Positions 37,682 to 50,366 of a DNA stretch of 64,000 bases are shown piece after piece. The stretch lies in assembly GCF_006538885.1 (NCBI RefSeq), contig NZ_BJLY01000002.1, forward strand, positions 620,001 to 684,000. Direction: 5' to 3'. The notes beneath the pieces are model-generated. The model searched no databases and had not been told where the DNA came from. It saw only the letters and a list, made by a program, of their open reading frames with translations. The stretch is from Gluconobacter roseus NBRC 3990 (GTDB taxonomy: Bacteria > Pseudomonadota > Alphaproteobacteria > Acetobacterales > Acetobacteraceae). How positions within the stretch are numbered: the first letter of the stretch is position 1; each line of letters opens with the position of its first letter. The position numbers were made by a program, and so were the translations under genes.

Positions 37682-39220
37682 ATGACACTAAACCTTACTC
37701 CCACTCCGAATTCCCACGTTGAACTGGCGCCACGCATTACGGTGATTGGTGTTGGTGGCGGCGGCACGAATGCCGTCGACAACATGATCGCATCCGAACT
37801 CAAGGGCGTGGAATTCGTCGTTGCCAACACCGACGCCCAGCAGCTTGCCCATTCGAAAGCCGAACGCCGCGTCCAGCTTGGCCCGCATCTGACGCGTGGT
37901 CTTGGTGCAGGTGCAAAGCCGGAAATCGGCCGTGAGGCGGCAGAAGAAGCTGCCCAGGAAATCGACCGACAGCTTGAAGGTGCGAATCTGGTCTTCATTA
38001 CGGCCGGTATGGGTGGTGGTACGGGTACGGGCGCAGCTCCGGTCATCGCGCGCATGGCGCGTGAACGCGGCGTCCTGACGGTTGGCGTTGTCTCCAAGCC
38101 CTTCAATTTCGAAGGCCGCCGCCGCACGACAGCCGCAGAGAACGGCATTGCCGAACTGCAGAAGCACGTCGACACGCTGATCGTCATCCCGAACCAGAAC
38201 CTGTTCAATTCGGCAACGCAGAACACGACGTTCCGCGAAGCCTTCCGGATGGCCGACAACGTCCTGAACATGGGCGTCCGCGGCATCACGGATCTCATGG
38301 TCTCCCCCGGCCTCATCAATCTCGACTTTGCGGACGTCAAAGCCGTGATGGAAGAGATGGGCAAGGCCATGATGGGTACGGGCGAGGCTTCCAGTGAGGA
38401 AGACTCGGAAGACCGTGCCATTCTCGCCGCCGAGCGCGCGATCTCCAATCCGCTGCTGGAAGATGCATCGATGGCCGGCGCACGCGGCCTCCTCATCAAC
38501 ATCACCGGCGGCGAAGACCTGACCTTGTATGAAGTCAACGCTGCCGCAGACCGTATCCGTGAGGAAGTGGCCGACGACGCCAACATCATTTTCGGTGCAC
38601 TGATCGACGAAAAACTGAACGGCCGCGTCCGCGTCTCGGTCGTCGCAACCGGCATCGACACCCAGCCGCGTCAGGACCCGTCCGCTCCGAGCGAGCCGCG
38701 TCAGACCCCGGCCCAGCAGGCCAATCCTGCTGCCCCTGCCGCACGCGACAATTCTGCTTCCCGGCCTGCAGCAGCCTCGTCTTTCCAGCCGGGCTCAACC
38801 TATGCCGGTGGACCGCCACGCCCGAATTTCGCGATCGATCCCCAGCAGGCTCCGGCTCAGAACATGGCTCCCCAGCAGCCCCAGCCGGAAGCTCCGGCCG
38901 CTCAGCCCGCTGCCAACTCCGAGGCGCAGCAGCCACGTCAGGACAGCACGCACCAGCCTTCACCGCGTGCCGGCCTGTTCTCTGACCCTTCCCGCCATGC
39001 TCCCCCGCCTCAGGCCGAGCCGCCGCGCAGCCTGTTCGGTCTGGTCACAGGTGCATTCCGCAGCCGCCCTCCCCAGCCGCAGCATCCTGCGCAGCCGACC
39101 CAGCGCACAGAGCCCAGCACGCGTGAGGCCTACCCGCAGCAGCAGCCCCAGCATCCGGAGCAGCCTTCCAGCGGCGGCGACGATTCCAATCTGGATATTC
39201 CCACCTATCTGCGGCGCTGA
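37682..39220 (+). CDS. ftsZ: Cell division protein FtsZ
   Basis: Encodes 512 residues, the tubulin-like GTPase that forms the division ring. The GTPase core (residues 1-320) shows [13 protein letters not shown] near 22 and the tubulin signature [13 protein letters not shown] near 108. A linker of about 180 residues rich in Pro, Gln, Ala and Ser follows, long as in other alphaproteobacteria. The C-terminal tail [10 protein letters not shown] is the docking peptide for FtsA and other partners. No clear promoter is seen in the 57 bases before it, though internal ftsZ promoters often lie in ftsA. Confidence 0.98.
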   Translation: MTLNLTPTPNSHVELAPRITVIGVGGGGTNAVDNMIASELKGVEFVVANTDAQQLAHSKAERRVQLGPHLTRGLGAGAKPEIGREAAEEAAQEIDRQLEGANLVFITAGMGGGTGTGAAPVIARMARERGVLTVGVVSKPFNFEGRRRTTAAENGIAELQKHVDTLIVIPNQNLFNSATQNTTFREAFRMADNVLNMGVRGITDLMVSPGLINLDFADVKAVMEEMGKAMMGTGEASSEEDSEDRAILAAERAISNPLLEDASMAGARGLLINITGGEDLTLYEVNAAADRIREEVADDANIIFGALIDEKLNGRVRVSVVATGIDTQPRQDPSAPSEPRQTPAQQANPAAPAARDNSASRPAAASSFQPGSTYAGGPPRPNFAIDPQQAPAQNMAPQQPQPEAPAAQPAANSEAQQPRQDSTHQPSPRAGLFSDPSRHAPPPQAEPPRSLFGLVTGAFRSRPPQPQHPAQPTQRTEPSTREAYPQQQPQHPEQPSSGGDDSNLDIPTYLRR

Positions 39221-39228
39221 ACCATACT

Positions 39229-39251
39229 CCCCTCACCCTCGTGGTGAGGGG
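39229..39251. repeat. Palindrome between ftsZ and lpxC
   Basis: CCCCTCACC at 39229-39237 pairs with GGTGAGGGG at 39243-39251 around a five-base loop, nine bases after the ftsZ stop. No T-run follows. It may end or stabilise the dcw message, or be a dispersed REP-like element. Confidence 0.55.
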
Positions 39252-39335
39252 GTAATATCCGGCAACAATCGTTGACTGGAACTGCGGCCCGGTATCTGTT
39301 TTCTAGTCTCCGAGACCAGATTTTTCGGAGGCTTT

Positions 39336-40367
39336 ATGCAGGTTACGCCCACGCATGGTGGCAACACGGCGCATGGCGTTGATGCGAAACGGCCGGAAAC
39401 GGTCCCAGGCATCGACGGCTCGACCACCCGTCCCGAGCGTGGCAGCCTAAAAAACCTGCAGACAACTCTCGCCAACCCGATCCACTGTCAGGGCATTGCC
39501 CTGCATAGCGGCGTAACGGTCGATCTGGCGCTGTCACCCGCCCCAGCTAATACCGGCATCAGGTTCCAGCGCTCCGACATTGCCGGCTCTCCGTCTTTTC
39601 CGGCCCTGTACAGCCATATCGTAGACACCCGTCTCTCAACGGTCGTGGCATGCGAAGCCGATCCCAATCTGCGCGTCGCGACGATCGAACATCTGATGGC
39701 TGCCCTGAACGCCTGCGAAATCGACAATGTCCTGATTGCGGTCAGCGGCCCGGAACTGCCGGTTCTGGATGGGGCGTCGGATGCGTTCATGTTCCTGATC
39801 CGCTGCGCTGGCCGCAACACCCTGGAGACACCCCGGCAGGTTATCGAGATCCTGCGCAATGTCCGGGTCGAAGGTGAAAACGGTGCCTTTGCCGAACTGC
39901 GCCCTGCCCAGCGCGGTCTTTCACTGGCCATCTCCCTGAGCTTTGCGGCGCAGGCCATCGGCAACCAACGTTATGCCATGCAACTCGATGAGCAGCGCTT
40001 TGCCGAAGAAGTCGCGTTCTGCCGCACCTTCGTCAATCGTCAGGACATCGAATATCTTCAAAGTATTGGCCTGGCGCGTGGCGGCTCTCTGGAGAATGCT
40101 GTCGTCGTGGACGGTGAAAACATCCTCAACCCTGCTGGCCTGAAAATCGAGCGTGAATTTGCGCGCCACAAGTTACTCGATGCGATTGGGGATCTTTACT
40201 GTGCCGGCCACAGGATGCAGGCAGGATTTATTGGTCACAAATCCGGGCATACGCTGAACAACAAACTTTTGCGGACGGTTTTTTCCGACGCCGCCAACTG
40301 GCGTTTCATCCCCACCACCTCCCCCAGAACCCTGACAAAGACGCTGCGCGCCCGCGTTGCCGCCTGA
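39336..40367 (+). CDS. lpxC: UDP-3-O-acyl-N-acetylglucosamine deacetylase
   Basis: Encodes 343 residues, the zinc enzyme for the committed step of lipid A synthesis. Zinc ligands are visible in ATIEHLMAAL (about residue 118) and in EFARHKLLDAIGD (about 279-283). GHKSGHTLNN near 303 holds the catalytic histidine. CGGAGGC just upstream supports the ATG at 39336, and no other start codon lies before the conserved NPIHCQGIALHSG, so about 40 residues form an N-terminal extension absent from most LpxC. A TTGACT at 39272-39277 might be a -35, but its -10 is unclear. Confidence 0.96.
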   Translation: MQVTPTHGGNTAHGVDAKRPETVPGIDGSTTRPERGSLKNLQTTLANPIHCQGIALHSGVTVDLALSPAPANTGIRFQRSDIAGSPSFPALYSHIVDTRLSTVVACEADPNLRVATIEHLMAALNACEIDNVLIAVSGPELPVLDGASDAFMFLIRCAGRNTLETPRQVIEILRNVRVEGENGAFAELRPAQRGLSLAISLSFAAQAIGNQRYAMQLDEQRFAEEVAFCRTFVNRQDIEYLQSIGLARGGSLENAVVVDGENILNPAGLKIEREFARHKLLDAIGDLYCAGHRMQAGFIGHKSGHTLNNKLLRTVFSDAANWRFIPTTSPRTLTKTLRARVAA

Positions 40368-40435
40368 GACGCATGGCAGGTCTTTCGTCAGCGCATTCCC
40401 GTGATATAAGACGGGCTTCCACGGGAAGAGCAGGT

Positions 40436-41332
40436 ATGACAAGCAGCACTCAGCGTCATTTTGAAGCATCGGTCACGAATGGTGGTTTCATTCTGAGAGC
40501 TGCGGCTGTCAGCGGATTTCTGCTGCTTTCCGGTTGCTCGATGTTCTCGCATCACGAAAAGCCCGCGATTCCCAAAACCGCCGATGCCGAGACCCTGTAC
40601 AACTACGGCATCGACGCCCTTCATACCGGCCATTACGAACTGGCTGGCGGTGAGTTCGAACTGCTGCAGCAGAACTACCCCTATTCCGGCTTCACAGGTA
40701 ACGCCGAGCTGATGGAAGGGTACGCCTACTATCTTCAGGGCGAATACGCGCTTTCGGTTCAGCAGCTTGAACGCTATCTCCAGCTGCATCCAACCAGCCC
40801 GGACGCAGCCTACGCCTTCTATCTGCGCGCGCTTTGCTATTACGAGCAGATCGCCAACGTCGAGCGTGACCAGCAGGGCACGGTTGAAGCTTTGGATGCG
40901 CTGGAAGAAGTCATCACTCGCTTCCCGCAGACATCCTACGCTCGTGACGCCCAGCTGAAGATCGATCTGTGCCGCGATCACCTCGCCGGCAAGGAAATGC
41001 TGGTTGGCCGCTGGTATCAGCAGCAGCGTAACTACGAAGCGGCCATGACCCGTTACCAGCGCGTCGTTCAGGACTATCAGACGACCAACCACGTCGCTGA
41101 GGCCCTTGAGCGTCTGGTCGAGGTCTATCTGGCCCTCGGCCTGAAAGATCAGGCACATCAGACCGCCGCCGTGCTCGGCTACAACTATCCCGACAGCCAG
41201 TGGTATCGTTATGCCTATAATGATCTTCGGGAAAACAAGCTGCTCAAGAGCGATCTCAAGAAGCCGGTCGTCCATCCGGGACAGCCGGACCATCGTGGTT
41301 TCTTCTCTCGGATGTGGCACAGCGTCTTCTGA
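40436..41332 (+). CDS. bamD: Outer membrane assembly lipoprotein BamD
   Basis: Encodes 298 residues. A hydrophobic signal segment ends in the lipobox LLSGC with C34. Repeated TPR motifs follow, for example TLYNYGIDALHTGHYELA and LMEGYAYYLQGEYALSVQQLERYL in part. BamD is the essential partner of BamA in inserting beta-barrel proteins. The ATG at 40436 has GGGAAGAG upstream; a longer frame from 40373 adds a non-signal sequence. The order ftsZ-lpxC-bamD-recN-ligA is common in alphaproteobacteria. Confidence 0.95.
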   Translation: MTSSTQRHFEASVTNGGFILRAAAVSGFLLLSGCSMFSHHEKPAIPKTADAETLYNYGIDALHTGHYELAGGEFELLQQNYPYSGFTGNAELMEGYAYYLQGEYALSVQQLERYLQLHPTSPDAAYAFYLRALCYYEQIANVERDQQGTVEALDALEEVITRFPQTSYARDAQLKIDLCRDHLAGKEMLVGRWYQQQRNYEAAMTRYQRVVQDYQTTNHVAEALERLVEVYLALGLKDQAHQTAAVLGYNYPDSQWYRYAYNDLRENKLLKSDLKKPVVHPGQPDHRGFFSRMWHSVF

Positions 41333-41377
41333 TCGTGTCCCTTTGACACGAGCCGTCACACGCCCAACATTGCTGTC

Positions 41378-45144
<3,767 letters not shown>

Positions 45145-45214
45145 CAGAACTGCAAAACCGGAACCGTGAGAAAGTTGGTAACATCCCACTTTTTCAGGGT
45201 ATAACGCCTCCCGC

Positions 45215-46564
45215 ATGTCAATCTCCCCTTCCTCCCAGCACCAGATTGTCCTTCTCCTGCTGGGCCTTGTCGCCACGGTCGCGCTGATTGGCGTCTCCGT
45301 GCTGATCTCGCTGTCCGAAATTTCCTTTGCCGCAGCACGCGATGTGCGTCTGCGCTCCCGGGCGGAAGCGGGAGACCCACGGGCCGTTGCGTTCCTCAAG
45401 CTGCGGCGCAACAGCGGTCAGGTCATCACGGTCCTTCAGATCTGCCTGAATGCCGTTGGCGTCCTGGGCGGTATCATCAGCGAATCCATGCTGAGCGACC
45501 CGATTGCCGAAGGTTTCCGCGTTCTGGGAATGGCTCCTTCCCTGGCTGACAAGCTGGGCTCGGCCTGTTCCTTCATCCTGATCACCGGCCTGTTCGTCCT
45601 GTTTGCCGATCTGCTGCCCAAGCGGATTGCCATGAACGCGCCAGACCGGATCGCGCTCAAGGTCGGCTGGTTCCCGGCCGTGGCCCTCAAGGTTCTTTAT
45701 CCGGCCGTTCTGGTCTTCTCGAAAATTTCCGACTGGCTGCTCAAGCTCCTCAAAATCCCGGCCGCCGCAACAGTCGAGCCCGTAACGCCGGAAGACCTGC
45801 GGGCCATTCTCGCGGCAGGAACAGCCTCTGGTGTGCTTCTGGAAGAAGAGCGCCAGATGATCCAGAATGTGCTGGGCCTTCAGGACCGGTCCGTCACCTC
45901 TGCCATGACCCCGCGCGACGAGATCGTGTTCCTCGACGTGCAGGAAACTCCGGAAAGCCAGCGTGACAAGGTCCGGGTACGCCCCTATTCGCGCTATCCA
46001 CTATGCGATGGCGGCCTCGACAAGGTTATCGGCTCCATCCGCGCCGAAGACGTCCTTGTGGCCGTCGTGGACGAACCGCAGCCCAAGAGCACAGGCCTCG
46101 CCCCCGTCGCCAGCCAGATCTTCAAAATGCGACGCGACGTCCTGTCTCTGCCCGATACGCTGAACCTGTGGGAAACCTTGGCCCAGTTCGAAGCCCATTC
46201 CGCAGGGTTCGCCCTGATCGTCAATGAATATGGTCTGGTTGTCGGCCTCATCACCTATAAGGACATCATGGGCGCGCTGATGGACGGTCTGGTCAGCCCG
46301 TTCGAAGAGCAGGCCATCGTCCGCCGCGATGACAAATCCTGGCTGATCGACGGCGCCGCCCCCATCGGCGATGTCATTCGCGAACTCGACATCCCCATGT
46401 TCGACGATGCTCAGAACTTCGATACGGTCGGCGGCTTCGTCATGAACCGCCTGCGCCGTATGGCCCGTAAGGCCGACAGCGTGCAGTCCTCGGGTTTCCG
46501 GTTCGAGGTCGTCGATGTGGAAGGCTTCAGAATCAACCAGTTGCTGGTCACACGCCTGAACTGA
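45215..46564 (+). CDS. CNNM/CorC family protein with CBS pair (hemolysin family)
   Basis: Encodes 449 residues. Residues 1-190 form a CNNM (DUF21) membrane domain with several helices and the family pattern SLSEISFAAARDVRLR and FADLLPKRIAMNAPD. A CBS pair follows (VTSAMTPRDEIVFLD and VNEYGLVVGLITYKDIMGALM in part), then a CorC/HlyC domain (DDKSWLIDGAAPIGDV, FDTVGGFVMNRL). Related proteins are linked to magnesium and cobalt export; the hemolysin name is historical. A single gene 70 bases after ligA. Confidence 0.9.
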   Translation: MSISPSSQHQIVLLLLGLVATVALIGVSVLISLSEISFAAARDVRLRSRAEAGDPRAVAFLKLRRNSGQVITVLQICLNAVGVLGGIISESMLSDPIAEGFRVLGMAPSLADKLGSACSFILITGLFVLFADLLPKRIAMNAPDRIALKVGWFPAVALKVLYPAVLVFSKISDWLLKLLKIPAAATVEPVTPEDLRAILAAGTASGVLLEEERQMIQNVLGLQDRSVTSAMTPRDEIVFLDVQETPESQRDKVRVRPYSRYPLCDGGLDKVIGSIRAEDVLVAVVDEPQPKSTGLAPVASQIFKMRRDVLSLPDTLNLWETLAQFEAHSAGFALIVNEYGLVVGLITYKDIMGALMDGLVSPFEEQAIVRRDDKSWLIDGAAPIGDVIRELDIPMFDDAQNFDTVGGFVMNRLRRMARKADSVQSSGFRFEVVDVEGFRINQLLVTRLN

Positions 46565-46600
46565 CTTCCGTCGGCTAACGGAGCCTGCTTAGATCACGAC

Positions 46601-47173
46601 ATGATCGATCTCAGCCGCTCCGCTCTCATTCTTGTCGATATTCAGAACGATTTCCTGCCCGGCGGCGCTCTTGCCGTTCCGGAAGGCGACTGCATTCTCG
46701 ACGCGGTCAACATGCTTGCCACACGGCCGTTCAGAGCGGTCATAGCAACGCAGGACTGGCACCCCGAAAACCACTGCTCCTTCACCGCACAGAGCGGTCC
46801 TTGGCCGCCTCACTGCGTCGCAGGCACTCATGGGGCAGATTTCCCAGAAACACTCACACCCGCTCCTGTGACTCACATCATCCGCAAAGGCGTGCTGCAG
46901 GACCGGGACAGCTATTCGGGATTTCTGGATAACGACCGCGCAACTTCCACCGGGCTGGACGGGTTATTACGAGGTCTCGGGGTCGAACAGGTGGTCATCT
47001 GTGGGCTGGCTCTCGATTACTGCGTTGCAGCGACAGCGCTGGATGCCTGCCATTACGGATACTGCACATACGTCGTTCCCGAAGCGTGCCGGGGCATTGC
47101 AGCCGATCCCGGATCAGCGCTGGAAAAACTTGAAAAACAGGGTGTTCTGCTGAAAAGCGTAGATGCCTACTGA
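46601..47173 (+). CDS. pncA: Nicotinamidase
   Basis: Encodes 190 residues of the isochorismatase-like family; hydrolyses nicotinamide to nicotinate for NAD salvage. The catalytic set is visible: D13 in ILVDIQNDF, the lysine in IIRKG, and C141 in LALDYCV. TQDWHPENH gives the metal-binding Asp and two His. Length fits E. coli PncA. It follows the CNNM gene by 36 bases and is followed closely by the Ivy-like gene. Confidence 0.95.
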   Translation: MIDLSRSALILVDIQNDFLPGGALAVPEGDCILDAVNMLATRPFRAVIATQDWHPENHCSFTAQSGPWPPHCVAGTHGADFPETLTPAPVTHIIRKGVLQDRDSYSGFLDNDRATSTGLDGLLRGLGVEQVVICGLALDYCVAATALDACHYGYCTYVVPEACRGIAADPGSALEKLEKQGVLLKSVDAY

Positions 47174-47183
47174 AGGTAGAATG

Positions 47184-47594
47184 ATGCGGATATCCAGACT
47201 GCTCCCGGCGATGCTAGCACTGGCAACCTGTGACGCCGCTTTGGCAACCACGCCCCCGACGACAGCGGAGCTGGCCGGAACAGACGGGTTTCACCAAGCC
47301 TATCAGGCCATGCTGACCTTACCATCATGGGTCACCACGGCTCACGCGACTTCCGTACCGGTCAGCAATTTCAGCGCTGATGGCAAAAACTATATTCTGG
47401 GACATATGTGCCGCCCTCATGACTGCGCGGCCGAGCAGCTTGAAGTGGTTTTCGCCAAGGATCATTCGGCAGCCTGGGGTTTGCTGAGTATTCGGAACGA
47501 CGCATCCCTCAGGCAGAACTTTCTAGGCGCGCCTAATGCCGCCATGCAGAAAATTCTTCTGAAAGCCTATCAGGACAACAATCCATCAGACTGA
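47184..47594 (+). CDS. ivy: Ivy family C-type lysozyme inhibitor
   Basis: Encodes 136 residues from the ATG at 47184, which has AAGG seven bases upstream; ATG codons at 47163 and 47181 are in frame but worse placed. A signal peptide (MRISRLLPAMLALATCDAALA) precedes a mature domain with CRPHDC at residues 76-81, the conserved loop (CKPHDC in E. coli) that plugs the lysozyme active site between two cysteines. Other family features are the short AWGLLSI-type strand and a helical end. The product would protect periplasmic peptidoglycan against host or competitor lysozyme. Confidence 0.88.
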   Translation: MRISRLLPAMLALATCDAALATTPPTTAELAGTDGFHQAYQAMLTLPSWVTTAHATSVPVSNFSADGKNYILGHMCRPHDCAAEQLEVVFAKDHSAAWGLLSIRNDASLRQNFLGAPNAAMQKILLKAYQDNNPSD

Positions 47595-47635
47595 ATTTAA
47601 AGGAATATGGGATGATACTGGGCGTGTCAGGCAGA

Positions 47636-47712
47636 TGGCGCGCCCTACTGGATTCGAACCAGTGACCCACAGCTTAGAAGGCTGTTGCTCTATCCAGCTG
47701 AGCTAAGGGCGC
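47636..47712 (-). tRNA. tRNA-Arg (anticodon TCT)
   Basis: The minus strand folds as a 77-base tRNA with acceptor GCGCCCT/AGGGCGC, D arm TAGCTCAGCTGGATAGAGC, anticodon loop CTTCTAA (TCT, arginine) and T arm GGTTCGAATCC. CCA is encoded. It lies 18 bases from tRNA-Pro on the same strand. Confidence 0.96.
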
Positions 47713-47730
47713 ATCTGTAAAGCCGTTAAC

Positions 47731-47807
47731 TGGTCGGGGCGCCCGGACTCGAACCGGGGGCCTCTTGTACCCAAAACAAGCGCGCTACCAGGCTGCGCCA
47801 CGCCCCG
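47731..47807 (-). tRNA. tRNA-Pro (anticodon TGG)
   Basis: The minus strand folds as a 77-base tRNA with acceptor CGGGGCG/CGCCCCG, anticodon stem CTTGT/ACAAG, loop TTTGGGT (TGG, proline) and T arm GGTTCGAGTCC. CCA is encoded. It lies just downstream of gpt and upstream of tRNA-Arg, probably in one transcript. Confidence 0.96.
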
Positions 47808-47856
47808 AACCGGCCGGAACCTAGGATGTCTGACCGGCCGAGGCAAGAGGGTTTTT

Positions 47857-48363
47857 TTATTCGCCTTCGCTTCTTACGAGCGGCGGCACGAAAAGCGGCG
47901 CTGTATCCCACGGAAACAGCACCCAGGTGTCCTGTGCAACTTCCGTTACGAAATGATCGGTAAAGGGTTTGCCATCAGGCTTGGCATAAAGACAGGCGAA
48001 CACGGCCTTGGGCAGCAGATCGCGCACGATACGGGCAGTCACACCCGAATCCACAAGGTCATCCACGATCAGGAAGCCTTCGCCGTCACCGGCGGCCACA
48101 GGCGGCTTGACGACCTTGGGCTCGTGCTGCGTGCCTTCTTCGCCAGCATAGCTGATGACAGAGACGCTTTCGATCAGGCGGCAGCCCATTTCGCGGCCCA
48201 GAATGGCGGCGGGGATCAGGCCACCACGCGTAATGGCGACGATTCCACGGAAAGGACCATGCTTCTGCATGAGCGTTGCGGCCAGAAGGCGGGCGTCACG
48301 ATGGAGCTGGTCCCAGGTGACGGTCGCATAATGAACGGTTTGGGGGGTCTGATTGGCTGTCAT
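47857..48363 (-). CDS. gpt: Xanthine-guanine phosphoribosyltransferase
   Basis: Encodes 168 residues and salvages xanthine and guanine with PRPP. The PRPP-binding motif reads LIVDDLVDSGVTAR near residues 98-111. ITRGGLIPAAILGRE near 50 and WVLFPWDTAP near the end match E. coli Gpt. The ATG at 48363 has AGAGGAAGA upstream; a TTG further up is unlikely. It is divergent from the MFS gene with about 70 bases between. Confidence 0.95.
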   Translation of the reverse strand: MTANQTPQTVHYATVTWDQLHRDARLLAATLMQKHGPFRGIVAITRGGLIPAAILGREMGCRLIESVSVISYAGEEGTQHEPKVVKPPVAAGDGEGFLIVDDLVDSGVTARIVRDLLPKAVFACLYAKPDGKPFTDHFVTEVAQDTWVLFPWDTAPLFVPPLVRSEGE

Positions 48364-48433
48364 GGTCTTCCTCTGCCTTCCGTCTCGCAATTTTGCAATA
48401 AACTTGAGATGCGGAAATGCCTAAAGTGCCGCA

Positions 48434-49660
48434 ATGATTGATCCGGCCCTGCGCTCCCTCCCCGGCCTTCCGTCCCTGATTGTCGGAAGAATTTTCTCAC
48501 AGCTTTCCGCAACAACCATGACGATCGCCATCGGATGGCAGATCTATGCCCTGACGCATGACGTGGCATCCCTGGGTTATCTGGGCCTCGCCCAGTTCCT
48601 GCCCATGATCCCCCTGACCTTCGTCGCCGGCCATGTCGCAGACCGCTTCAACCGGCGCACCATCGTCCTGATCTGTCAGGCCTGCGAAATCCTGGCCACG
48701 GGCGCACTGGCTTTCGCAGCCGCATTCCATGCCCTGACAACAGGCGCCATTTACACATTTGCGGCCTTCTATGGCGTCCTGAGAAGCTTCGAGATGCCCT
48801 GTCAGCAGGCATTCCTTCCCGCCATCGCACCACCTGCCCTGTTACCCCGTGCACAGGCCCTGCTCTCTTCACTCTTCATGACGGCTTCGATTGTCGGGCC
48901 CAGTCTGGGTGGGCTGCTCTACGGGATTGGACCCGTCGTCTGTTACGGCCTCTCCACCGCAGGATTTGCCGCCGCTTTCGGAGGCACACTGTCCCTCCGA
49001 CTGCTTCACACGGTCCTGGCCAAGGAGCCGATCACGTTCGCCTCGGTTTTTGCTGGACTGTCTTTCCTGAACCGCCGCCGCGATCTTCTCGGAGCCATCA
49101 CGCTCGACCTGTTTGCCGTGCTTCTGGGCGGTGCCACGGCCATGCTGCCGGTCTATGCCGACGGGATCCTGCATGTCGGTCCGATCGGCCTGGGCATGCT
49201 GCGTGCAGCTCCGGCCGTCGGAGCCCTTCTAATGTCCTGGGGGCTGTCACGCTATCCTCTGAAAGGTCGCGCAGGCCTCATCATGTTCGTATCCGTGGTG
49301 GCCTTCGGCATTGCAACAATCGCCTTTGGAGCCTCCCACATCGTCTGGCTCTCGATCATTGCCCTGATGGTTCTGGGAGCATCCGACGTCATCAGTGTGG
49401 TGATCCGCTCTTCGCTCATCCAGTTAGCCACACCGGATTCAATGCGGGGTCGCGTTTCGGCCGTGAACACGCTGTTCATCGGTTCAAGCAACCAGCTTGG
49501 CGAATTTGAAAGCGGGATGCTCGGAACGGCCATCGGCCCAGAAGCGGCTGTCATTGCAGGCGGCGTCGGCACCATCATGGTCGCGGCTGTCTGGGTGCGC
49601 CTGTTTCCGCGCCTGTGGGCGCTGGATCGTCTGGAAGACGTCTTCCCGGAGGAACAGTAA
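48434..49660 (+). CDS. MFS transporter, EntS-like
   Basis: Encodes 408 residues with about twelve hydrophobic segments. The start resembles the drug/siderophore exporter group (GRIFSQLSATTMTIAIGWQIY), and GHVADRFNRRTIV is the classical MFS loop 2-3 motif. The later SSLIQLATPDSMRGRVSAVNTLFIG is typical of the EntS branch. No siderophore genes lie nearby, so the substrate is unknown. A strong terminator follows. Confidence 0.88.
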   Translation: MIDPALRSLPGLPSLIVGRIFSQLSATTMTIAIGWQIYALTHDVASLGYLGLAQFLPMIPLTFVAGHVADRFNRRTIVLICQACEILATGALAFAAAFHALTTGAIYTFAAFYGVLRSFEMPCQQAFLPAIAPPALLPRAQALLSSLFMTASIVGPSLGGLLYGIGPVVCYGLSTAGFAAAFGGTLSLRLLHTVLAKEPITFASVFAGLSFLNRRRDLLGAITLDLFAVLLGGATAMLPVYADGILHVGPIGLGMLRAAPAVGALLMSWGLSRYPLKGRAGLIMFVSVVAFGIATIAFGASHIVWLSIIALMVLGASDVISVVIRSSLIQLATPDSMRGRVSAVNTLFIGSSNQLGEFESGMLGTAIGPEAAVIAGGVGTIMVAAVWVRLFPRLWALDRLEDVFPEEQ

Positions 49661-49672
49661 GCCCAGAAACGC

Positions 49673-49698
49673 AAAAAGCTCCCGAAAGGGAGCTTTTT
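49673..49698 (+). terminator. Bidirectional intrinsic terminator after the MFS gene
   Basis: AGCTCCC at 49677-49683 pairs with GGGAGCT at 49688-49694 around GAAA, flanked by five A on one side and five T on the other. It would serve the MFS gene and also transcripts of the minus-strand tRNA-Asn. Confidence 0.93.
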
Positions 49699-49729
49699 CT
49701 GCGGCCAGAACCAACCTTGAAAAGGCCGG

Positions 49730-49802
49730 CTCCCGAAGTAGGACTCGAACCTACGACCCAGCGATTAACAGTCGCTTGCTCTACCAACTGAGCTATTCGG
49801 GA
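49730..49802 (-). tRNA. tRNA-Asn (anticodon GTT), CCA not encoded
   Basis: The minus strand folds with acceptor TCCCGAA/TTCGGGA, D arm TAGCTCAGTTGGTAGAGC, anticodon loop CTGTTAA (GTT, asparagine) and T arm GGTTCGAGTCC. After the discriminator G the genome reads CCG, so the CCA end must be completed by nucleotidyltransferase, unlike the three other tRNAs here. Confidence 0.95.
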
Positions 49803-49913
49803 CCGGCGAGGTGGTATGTAGCCAAATGGCCGGGTCCGGTAAACCCCTAAAGTGCATTTTTTTGAGAGATTTTTTCGTTTCTCTTCAAAGACCTGCGAAA
49901 AACCGCCGTTTTT

Positions 49914-50366
49914 TCAGAGCTCTTCCCGCCCCCGTGTCGCAAGCTGATCCACGCGTTCGTTGTTTTCGTCTCCCGAATGACCTTTGACCCAGAGCCATTC
50001 GATCTCATGCGCCTTCGCGGCATTAAGGATCCGCTGCCACAGATCCATATTGGCCACGGGATCGCCCGCCGCATTGCGCCATTTCCGCCGCACCCAGCCG
50101 GTATGCCAGCGCGTGATGCCGTTACGCAGATATTCGCTGTCCGTATGCAGTGTCACAACGCAGGGGCGTTTGAGGGCTTCCAGCGCTTCGGCCGCAGCCG
50201 TCAGTTCCATCCGGTTATTGGTGGTCTCCGGATGGCCGCCCAGCAGTTCTTTCTCCTGACCACGACAGACCAGAAGCGCTCCCCAGCCACCGGGGCCCGG
50301 ATTGGGCTTGCACCCGCCGTCTGTCCAGATTTCAACCCGAGGCCGCTCCGAAGACGCCTCAGACAT
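49914..50366 (-). CDS. rnhA: Ribonuclease HI
   Basis: Encodes 150 residues; cleaves RNA in RNA-DNA hybrids during replication. The four catalytic acids are in [31 protein letters not shown] and NNERVDQLA. Length and the HxGWxRRKW-like basic handle ([10 protein letters not shown]) match E. coli RNase HI. It overlaps thrB by eight bases and is last in an ispH-thrB-rnhA run. Confidence 0.97.
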   Translation of the reverse strand: MSEASSERPRVEIWTDGGCKPNPGPGGWGALLVCRGQEKELLGGHPETTNNRMELTAAAEALEALKRPCVVTLHTDSEYLRNGITRWHTGWVRRKWRNAAGDPVANMDLWQRILNAAKAHEIEWLWVKGHSGDENNERVDQLATRGREEL

